Part shown: positions 56,157 through 64,000 of the stretch, piece after piece | How positions within the stretch are numbered: position 1 is the first letter of the stretch | Layout of the letters: each line of letters starts with the position of its first letter | Assembly (NCBI GenBank): GCA_018398815.1 | Contig: CM031607.1 | Span: forward strand, 89,482,358 to 89,546,357 | DNA length: 64,000 nucleotides | Direction of reading: 5' to 3' | DNA from: Conus ventricosus | Lineage: Eukaryota > Mollusca > Gastropoda > Neogastropoda > Conidae | The notes under the pieces: model-generated | Told to the model about the DNA's origin: nothing | What the model saw: the letters and a program-made list of their open reading frames with translations, nothing else | Databases searched by the model: none | Translations under genes and position numbers: made by a program

Positions 56157-56455
56157 TGTGCAGCATTTGGGTAAAGTGTCGGAAAAATGTGAAGAAATCA
56201 ACTTACGATGCAACAGCCTCGAGAATGAGAATATTAGGTTTTGTGGTAAGATAGAAGATATGTCCTGACTCAACGATCAGTACACAGAATCTACAAACGG
56301 AAGAGAAGAGTGTGCAAGAGTGTCTGCAGAGATGGCGACTGAAGGAAGAAGTGAGCAGAATGAATGAAGAGATCGACAGACTGGAGGAGTTTTCACGCCG
56401 TGACAACCTCCGAATGTTTGGCTGTTACTCCAACAAGAGAGAAAGTGACAGAACA
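56157..56455 (+). pseudogene. LINE ORF1-type fragment (copy C)
   Basis: Frames include KVSEKCEEINLRCNSLENENIRF and, after a frame change, the coiled coil WRLKEEVSRMNEEIDRLEEFSRRDNLR, then the minisatellite. Same relic as 24,107-24,400. Confidence 0.55.
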
Positions 56456-56757
56456 TTTTAAGGTTCCTCATTCTATCACCCCCCTGTTCTCCAAACATTT
56501 CAAGGTTCCTCATTCTATCACTCCCCTGTTCTCCAGACATTTCAAGGTTCCTCATTCTATCACTCCCCTGTTCTCCAAACAATTTAAGGTTCCTCATTCT
56601 ATCACTCACCTGTTCTTCAAACAATTTAAGGTTCCTCATTCTATCACTCCCCTGTTCTCCAAACATTTCAAGGTTCCTCATTCTATTACTCCCCTGTTCT
56701 CCAAACATTTTAAGGTTCTCATTCTATCACTCCCCTGTTCTCCAAACATTTTAAGGT
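56456..56757 (+). repeat. 42-bp minisatellite, about 7 units (copy C)
   Basis: Seven units plus a partial one of the frame-preserving repeat (FKVPHSITPLFSKH); the variant order matches copy B in reverse. Confidence 0.95.
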
Positions 56758-58690
56758 TCGTCATGGCAAGGTCAAGGTCACTATGAACTTCGCCTCATGG
56801 ACATGGACCATATTTTAGCTATTTTCTCACACCTACCTGTTCCAGTTCTTCACAAGAATGTAGTCTATCTGGATGTAATACTGGAAGCTTGGGTAAAGTG
56901 GTATGACCATCTCTGGGGATGCTTATGCTTACCAACATTGTGTACGCAAATCAAGTCATTAATCACTGCAGATTATTGCAGGCACAGTCCTTTAACTTCA
57001 GGAGAATATAATCTAGACAAGAAAAAAAGTGTAATTCTAAATTTGAAAAAAAAGACAGCGGCATTACTAATGACTCAGATCCGTAGCAGATCTGCATATT
57101 ATACTATTATTCACTTCGTCCCACCAGTGAACAGTCTAAATTTGAAAATAGTTGCCAAGCACGCAAAGAACGTAGATCTGAGCATGGCACACAAGAATTG
57201 CTACGGTAAAATATATACCCCGGTTGCAGCGTTGTGCATACTCTGCTCTCTCATCAGACAGGAGCTCCAAACTCCGAGCAGACTACAAGTTCAGGTGCCG
57301 TAAACCCCTCTCTCACAGTGTGAACAACTGAAGTGTTTCGCTGATGCTGTCTATATCGATACATCAGAGTCACAACCATCTATCTCTGAACTAGAATTTG
57401 TATGGGGAAACATTGTTGCATGCTGGGAACGGCCTGTTAGAACTTCTGATGCAAATCTAAACCCAGTTTGCACTGTATGTGGGGTGACACTAACGAAGAT
57501 CCGAGAGTTCGACTAGAGCTACCCTGCAGGCAACTTAAAGTTTGGCCAATCGGTGGACGTGAACAATGTGGCAGCTCGGTGAAGTCAGTTCAACCATGGA
57601 GATATTGACTGGTGTGAAAAACGAACTGGTCAACCAAGGGAACAGCTGGCAAGTCGTGAATGTCTTTTTTCTTTAGTGCTATAATGTGTGCAACCAGAAT
57701 ATTAGATGTTGTCTTTCCTGGTTAATTATGAGTATTGAGGAATAGGGTGATGCCAGTATAGGATTTTCTGTATAATGCGTACATTTTTATGGATGTGTGT
57801 TGTGTAGTGACGACGCCTGGGGGCTCAGAGTCCAGTTAAAACAAAAATTCATGCTTTTTAAAAAGTCGTTGATTTCCCATCACCGATGTGTGGGCCCAGT
57901 GTGAGTGACAGACTGCGTGTGCCTGTACGAGAGCACTTTGCTTGTGAAGATCTGAATGCTTCTGCCCCAAGACCCTCTTGTATCCCTGTATATGATGATA
58001 ATATAATATTTTAATAAAGGGCGGGGGTGTGGCGATGGGGATACGTCGAAACCCGTCACAATGTGGTACTGTCTGTGTACTTCCTTCAGGCATGTTTAGT
58101 TGACGTTAAGTCTCCACATGGCTAACTGACCAACTGGTACAAAAGGAGAGACGAATCTAGCAAGAAGTCAACCGTGTTCTTGGAGAGCATTGCTAGGAAA
58201 AGAAAATCATATGCACGTCTATCATTGTCTTGAAATAATTACAATCCCTCCCAGATGATCACCCTAGGAACACACACAGCGTAAATTGCCGGGTTCATAT
58301 GTACGTCACGCTACATATAATTTGTTTCAATCGACAGTCTGGAAATAACCACAGATGACCTTCATCGTTCTGTTAGTTTCGAAGTGGTGACTGAAGGCAG
58401 AAGTGAAAACAAGAGCAAAGACAGAATTACTGCGACACCAAACGAAAGACTAAACCAGTCACAGCAAACACAGTGCATTATTACATAGTTTGTCTTCTTC
58501 AGTTAAGACCAATCACTTTCAAGGCAATCAAAATAAATAAATAAACAAAATAACAGACTACTGGACAGGCACCTTTCTTTTCGAACGGATACAAAAAGGC
58601 CTGGGAATGGGAACGAGGTTTAAGGGGAGACAACATGGCTTAAATGATGATATCGGTAATAATAATGATAATGATAATAATAATAATATG

Positions 58691-58732
<42 letters not shown>

Positions 58733-59005
58733 CAATGATAATCATAACAACGATGATGATAAAATCTTAAACAAATGTTAGCAAACTGCCCAGAGAAACG
58801 TGGATAAACGAGTCACAAGACAAAACACGACGCGTTTCGACCTCTTAGGTCTTCTTCAGGCAAGATACAAACAATTAGACAACGAAAATTCACTTCGCTT
58901 AGATTTCCGCCTGCAGTCGTCTCACTTTGCAAGTAGAACAATGATGATAATAATAACAATTATTATTATTATTATTATTATTATTATTTATTATTATTAC
59001 TATTA

Positions 59006-59036
<31 letters not shown>

Positions 59037-59565
59037 TATTATAATGATAATGATAATGACGATGGTAATATGATGCCAAAGAAGGGAACGGGATAAATGC
59101 ACACAAAAAGCCCTTAGCTATCCCACTTGATTTGCAAGTGATCTGGCTAAATAATTTTCAAAGAAATGGGGGATCTGACACGATTATGGATGACATTTAT
59201 TTGGTTCTTCGATAGTTTTCCTTTTTCCTTTTTTTGTTTTCCTTACTGAAGAAATCGAGCTATTAAGAACCGTATTTGTATGTTTGTTTTGAAGTATATA
59301 GAAGAAAAAGAAGAAATCCAAGAAGATGGAAGAGGTGGAAGAGAAGGAAGACAAGAAGGAGGAGGAGGAAGAGAGCAGGGGGGGGGGGGGACAACAGGAT
59401 TATGGGGGTGTGAGTTAAGGCTGATTGTTGGTTGACGTTTTAAACTAGCCAGGCGAAATCGTAAATCGAAATTCCAGAGGTCCCAACTTTTCAACACCCT
59501 GTAGCATACTTCTTTTTTCTTCTTCTTCTTTTCCATTGTTAATGCTATGGACGCCATGATCCTGG

Positions 59566-59602
<37 letters not shown>
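56758..59602. other. Non-coding stretch of block copy C
   Basis: Mirror of 39,507-42,355. Contains no recognisable gene. AT-rich microsatellites at about 58,655-58,735 and 58,960-59,045, a G run at about 59,380-59,391, and a (CAT)n array just before the LTR. The intact empty sites for both copy-A Helentron-like insertions are near 59,225 and 59,515, and the empty site for the 353-bp insertion is near 57,845. Confidence 0.6.
58752..58941 (-). repeat. Hammerhead-like repeat unit (copy C)
   Basis: Minus-strand CTGAAGAA, GACC/GGTC stem, GAAACGCGTC (58,828-58,859). Nearly identical to the copy B unit, with the ACGCGT palindrome intact. Confidence 0.5.
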
Positions 59603-59607
<5 letters not shown>

Positions 59608-60363
59608 TGTGACGGACCGTTTTTCGTCCGGTCACAAATTTTCATGCGACCGCGCTTGCCGGAAGGTGGTTGTCTGGAAGCCGGTTGCAAGATTCAGCTG
59701 ACTGCTAATCACCGGCGCATTGCTATAAAGCCGGGTGAGTTGCACCGGTTAGGCAATCTCTGCAGTGATTCCGGCAACACAAGTTCACAGAAGGCCGAAG
59801 AGGGACTCAGCCGTTTGCTGGTGGCAGTCAGTTTCCCCCAGGTTGAAATGTTCCCTGGTTACTGCAGGGGACTGGCTGCCACTGTGCTAGGGCCGGGGGC
59901 CGTAGCTGTGTTCACGCCCCTGTTCTCCACCTTTTTGCGGGTGTGGAGAGGTCGGCCTGAGCGCCGACAATCACCCTACCTGCCACTGCGCCCGGGACCG
60001 ACTGCTTGGTGGGCCAGTGGGTTGGAGACGTCGCTGCTGCCGAGCCAGAGCGCCGCTCCTGTTGTGTACCAGCGACTTGTTTCGAGGCCGTCGCTGTGTG
60101 TGGTGTGTGAGCCACAGCTTTTGTGCAACTATCACCTCGGCGTGGGCTGAGACGCTGCGAGTGTGATAGTGTTAGTGTTGAGCCACAGCTCTTGGGTGAG
60201 ACTGTCACCGTGTCGTCGGCAGAGACGCCGTGAACGTGTTAGTGTTTTCTTTTTCTTCTTGAGCCACAGCTGTGAAGTGAACCTTGAGTCGGACTTGACT
60301 TGACGCTGCCGTCGTCGTCTTAACCGCCGTCATCGACGTCACTGGACCCGGCAGCCCTGATAG

Positions 60364-60451
<88 letters not shown>

Positions 60452-60714
60452 ATATGATGTGTGTGTACGCCTAATGGTTGGCGTACCAACCCATGCATAA
60501 TTTTGTGTCTATAATATATATATATATATATGTTTTGTCTGATGGCTCGGGCAGCATAAAAACAGGGAAAAGTGTTGTTTTGTTTGCCTGGCTGTCAATG
60601 TTCGGGTGAGTGTGTGTGTGTATGTTGAATTAGAAAAGTCGTGCATGCATCCATAATTTCTGAGTGAGAGTCAGACAGTCAGACACTTGCACCACACCCA
60701 TACCATCCGTAACA
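59608..60714 (+). mobile_element. Solo LTR (copy C)
   Basis: TGTGACGGACC ... CCGTAACA flanked by ATCAT on both sides (59,603-59,607 and 60,715-60,719), i.e. a 5-bp target duplication in an ATC repeat. No primer-binding site follows. A (TA)n tract of about 84 bp lies at 60,366-60,449. A 168-residue open frame (59,644-60,150) lies in the GC-rich first half and is not regarded as a gene. Confidence 0.87.
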
Positions 60715-60833
60715 ATCATTATCATCAGCAGCGGCAGCAGCACCAGCAGCAGCATCTTCATCACCATGTTTCTCTTTTCCTCTCGCCTACTCTTCTTCTC
60801 CATTCTCTTCTTCCATATTCTTCTGTTCATCAT

Positions 60834-60881
<48 letters not shown>

Positions 60882-60961
60882 CTTCATCATCATGTTTCTC
60901 TTTTCCTCTCGCCTACTCTTCTTCTCCATTCTCTTCTTCCATGTTCTTCTGTTCATTATCT

Positions 60962-61023
<62 letters not shown>

Positions 61024-61329
61024 GTTCTCGTTCCTGCCTCCCCCCCCCCCCCCCCCACACACACACACTCACTCACTCACACTCACACACACACACACTC
61101 ATTCACTCACTCACTCACTTACTCACACTCACTCACACGCACGTTCGCACACACAGAGACTCTAGAAACTGGTATATATATAAAATACACTGAGCTCAGG
61201 GAGGAAAAAAAACTCCGAACTTCTGTTACCAATTTCAGACATGATTCCCCAATCAACATCATGCTGAAAAAAGAAAAAGAAAACAGGCGTAACAATGTCA
61301 AGGCGAGACTGGTCCTGACCCCACCTGCC
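60715..61329. repeat. Low-complexity region: (CAG)n, (CAT)n, C run, (TCAC)n (copy C)
   Basis: (CAG)n about 60,845-60,880, (CAT)n about 60,962-61,022, C run about 61,041-61,056, ACTC arrays to about 61,140. Mirror of 37,791-38,398. No gene. Confidence 0.9.
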
Positions 61330-61735
61330 ATGACAACACTCTACGTCATTTGGTTCACCAGTGGTCCAAGGTAGGATCCCACACCACCTGCCATGACAAC
61401 ACTCCACGTCATTTGGTTCACCAGTGGTCCAAGGCAGGATCCCACCCCACCTGCCCTGACAACACTCTACGTCATTTGGTTCACTAGTGGTCCAAGGCAG
61501 GATCCCACTCCACCTGCCATGACAACACTCCACGTCATTTGGTTCACGAGTGGTCCAAGGTAGGATCCAACTCCACCTTCCATGACAACACTCCACGTCA
61601 TTTGGTTCACCAGTGGTCCAAGGCAGGATCCCACCCCACCTGCCATGACAACACTCCACGTCATGTGGTTCACCAGTGGTCCAAGGCAGGATCCCACACC
61701 ACCTGCCATGACAACACTCCACGTCGTCAGGGTTT
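61330..61735. repeat. 63-bp minisatellite (copy C)
   Basis: Mirror of 37,378-37,790, with about six and a half units. The 186-codon open frame across it on the minus strand (61,162-61,722) is a by-product of the repeat length. Confidence 0.95.
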
Positions 61736-61739
61736 ACCA

Positions 61740-61870
61740 GTGTTCCAAGACAGGATCCTATACCTTGTCACAGGTCATACTGATCCTGTTCCATGGACGT
61801 GAGAGTTGGACGCTAACAGCACAATCAGCGGCAACTCCAGACGTTCCAAGAGAACAGGACTGAGACCGAG
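61740..61870 (+). pseudogene. LINE ORF2 C-terminal scrap (copy C)
   Basis: Plus-strand sequence equivalent to the RESWTLTA relic at 37,236-37,375. Confidence 0.45.
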
Positions 61871-61879
61871 TTTTCCACA

Positions 61880-62393
61880 TCTATTTACGTGCACAACACT
61901 GGTGACTGAGTTGTCCTCATCTCATTTATGTGCATAAGACTCGTGACTGAGTTTCCCACATCTCATTTAAGTGCATAAGATTGGTGACTACGTTTTCCAC
62001 ATTTCATTTAAGTGCATAAGATTGGTGACTACGTTATCCACATCTCTTTTACGTGCATAAGATTGGTGACTGAGTCTTATTGGTGACTAAGTGTTCCACA
62101 TCTCATATAAGTGCATAAGACCAGTGACTGAGTTTTCCACATCTCATGTAAGTACATAAGACTGGTGACTAAGTTATCCACATCTTACTTAAGTACATAA
62201 GATTGGTCACTAACTTTTCCACATCTCATGTAAGTACATATGATTGGTGACTAAGTTTTCCACATCTTATTTAAGTGCATAGGACTGGTGACTGAGTTTT
62301 CTACATCTTATTTAAGTGCATACGACTGGTGACTGAGTTTTCTACATCTCATTTAAATGCATAAGATTGGTGACGAAGTTTTCCACATCTCAT
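61880..62393. repeat. 41-bp minisatellite (copy C)
   Basis: About 12 degenerate units with GTGCATAAGATTGGTGACTA-type cores; mirror of 36,711-37,235. Confidence 0.9.
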
Positions 62394-62676
62394 TTAAAGG
62401 GGCCCTCACCCATAAATAGCATGTTTGGGTTGTTCAAAAGTATGATCGAGCGTGTTTCGATGTACGTGTTACTTTTCTTCTGGAACTCACTTCTATCCGG
62501 GTTGTGCAAGTAGCCAAATCGTGACTCGCCACAGAGATTGCCGAGCACAGTACGGAAGAGACAAGAGTTGGGGATTCCGCAAGTGACGTATAAATGCCAA
62601 GACTACCGTGAATGAAAGACATGTCCCTAAAAGCTTTCGCTATGAGGATGTAAAACTCAACTATTTTCCGGCGATA

Positions 62677-62853
62677 ATGGCAGATGCTCCCAGCTACGAG
62701 TCAAGTTCCAACGAAGAGGACATCGAACGTGAAATTTTCACTGAAGTGTATGGAGTTCAGCCGTACCAATTTGAACCTACAGCTCCTTGTACAGTACCAC
62801 CTCCCTCGCCATCAGATGCTTGTGTTTCTTTCCAGGCAGTTCGACATTTACAG
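62677..62853 (+). CDS. First exon of second Kolobok-borne gene (copy C)
   Basis: MADAPSYESSSNEEDIERE ... YGVQPYQFEPTAP, identical in plan to copy B, continuing PPPSPSDACVSFQAVRHLQ up to a possible donor CAG|GTTGAC at 62,854. A pyrimidine-rich acceptor TTTTTTTCAG ends at 63,057, but the sequence after it gives no recognised domain. An upstream in-frame ATG at 62,608 exists; I prefer 62,677 because only that start is open in copy B as well. Function unknown. Confidence 0.4.
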
Positions 62854-62949
62854 GTTGACCATATTATGTACATGTACACACATACGCACGACACAGATAG
62901 TACATGATATTCACATGCACATACATACATCTGTTCACACACACAACAC

Positions 62950-63000
<51 letters not shown>

Positions 63001-63559
63001 TACCGTATATGTAAATAATTTTAAAAATGATTATGTGATAAACCACATTTTTTTCAGTTGTTTAGATCTATCAGATAATCCCTTTTTCTTTGAACAGGAG
63101 TTTGTCAGCTACTGCATCATCACACTAATTCTCTTCCCTGCTGTAGAAATCTTTTCAATTGCTGTTCACTTCTCATTTTCAATCTCACTCCCTGCACTTA
63201 AATTCTGAAGTTCCACAATGACAATTAGAATGTGAGGGGTCTTTTACAATATGTTGCAGTCAAAGATTCTGGCTGTTAAGTGTTTTTTTAAAAACGGGAT
63301 ACGTGACGTGCCGTACATCAGATCTAAGCTGCAGATCTAAGCTCATTGTTCTCTTACTCACCAGTGCAGTGTATAGCATACAGACACACCACACCTGCAC
63401 GAAATCTTAACATGCACACTAAGTCACCAGCCTGTGTCCCAATACTGATAAATAACTAAGTGCAGTGTATAGCATACAGACATACCACACCTGCACATAT
63501 CTTAAAATGCACACTAAGTCACCATCCTGTGTCCGAATACTGAAAAATAATTCACTTAC

Positions 63560-64000
63560 TAAAGCGTATGGTTGTTGGGCGGAAACTTGAACTTGCAGGG
63601 GTGCCTAATGTTCAGCAATGTCCTGAAAAATAAAAACCCAAACTATTATTCACTGGAGTCCAACAAGTTGTTATTTGTGGACATGGACACTTTCTTGTTA
63701 ATAAGAATCGTAACTTCAGTTTTGTTGGAAACAGTAACAGCAGGGAAAAAAAACAATCAAACATGCAACAGTTTCAGTGGCAGCAGGCAGTATAAACTGA
63801 CTGACTCAGTGACTGCCACTATGACAGCAACAATGTATGTTTCAGTTTGATGCCAACACTCAACAAAAACCAACAACTATCTTTACAACCAACCATACAT
63901 TGAGAATGAAATGAAACACAAAAAGATCAACCACCCATTCAACCTTACCCTTTTTTACGTCTCAGAGTTTGGCTCTCTTGCTCCTGACACAATCGGTGTC
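63560..64000 (-). pseudogene. THAP-gene exons, copy C, 5' end outside window
   Basis: Exon 2 at 63,560-63,622, bounded by an acceptor (TTTTTCAG) and a donor (GTAAGT) on the minus strand, and the 3' end of exon 1 at 63,949-64,000 with donor GTAAGG. Same splice signals as copy B. The zinc-finger half lies beyond the window. Confidence 0.5.

Larger units (their letters stand above)
62398..64000 (-). mobile_element. Kolobok-like DNA transposon, copy C, runs off the window
   Basis: Begins AGGGGCCCTCACCCAT after TTAA (62,394-62,397), in reverse orientation relative to copy B. (CA)n at about 62,940-62,999. The far end lies beyond 64,000. Confidence 0.75.

Noticed and set aside
59644..60150. 168-residue open frame, with partial equivalents at 29.9-30.4 and 38.9-39.6 kb
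   Set aside because: It lies inside a solo LTR, is shorter or shifted in the other copies, and has no recognisable domain; explained by GC-rich sequence.
61162..61722. 186-residue repetitive protein
   Set aside because: A 63-bp minisatellite stays open in frame simply because its unit is a multiple of three; both strands are open.

Overview
This window looks like transposon-packed non-coding DNA from an invertebrate, most likely a lophotrochozoan and probably a gastropod mollusc. The evidence is indirect: a Maverick/Polinton-type element, several APE-type LINEs, a tRNA-derived SINE, a THAP-bearing transposon with TTAA target sites, hammerhead-type motifs, and very dense (CA)n, (CT)n and (ATC)n arrays. 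I found no convincing host gene. Two runs of exactly 1,000 N (32,574-33,573 and 48,001-49,000) split the window into three contigs joined by scaffolding.

Contig 1 (1-32,573) opens with a decayed Polinton or adintovirus-like element (1 to about 11,250). It holds a DDE integrase, a protein-primed type B DNA polymerase, a candidate capsid protein, a packaging ATPase and five proteins of unknown role. All are broken by frameshifts. A 96-nt near-perfect hairpin, a poly(A)-tailed retroelement end and a SINE follow. From about 12.3 to 30.9 kb lies copy A of a repeated block. Its order is LINE-alpha (+), a microsatellite, LINE-beta (-), a microsatellite, a LINE ORF1 fragment (+), a 42-bp minisatellite, unannotated sequence, a hammerhead-like unit and an LTR. 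Copy A carries private insertions: an L2/CR1-like LINE, a 4.5-kb LINE-gamma inside a (CT)n array, a foldback with two hammerhead cores, a 353-bp hammerhead-like insertion with 12-bp target duplications, and two Helentron-like elements.

Contig 2 (33,574-48,000) carries copy B of the block in reverse orientation. Contig 3 (49,001 onward) begins with a second Polinton integrase end and a small inverted-repeat element, then carries copy C in the same orientation as A. B and C mirror each other to the window edge (64,000 pairs with about 35,142). Both have a solo LTR where A has an LTR followed by a primer-binding site. Both also have a 2.2-kb Kolobok-like element with a THAP exon. A is therefore the outgroup, and B and C are either a young inverted duplication or two haplotypes scaffolded head to head across a gap.

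The genes form no cellular pathway. The Polinton genes would make a self-synthesising, possibly virion-forming element, and the LINE, SINE, LTR, Kolobok and Helentron-like elements are separate mobile lineages nested in one another. The many single-base differences between B and C may be either decay or consensus errors of a noisy assembly, so every frameshift here should be read with that caution.
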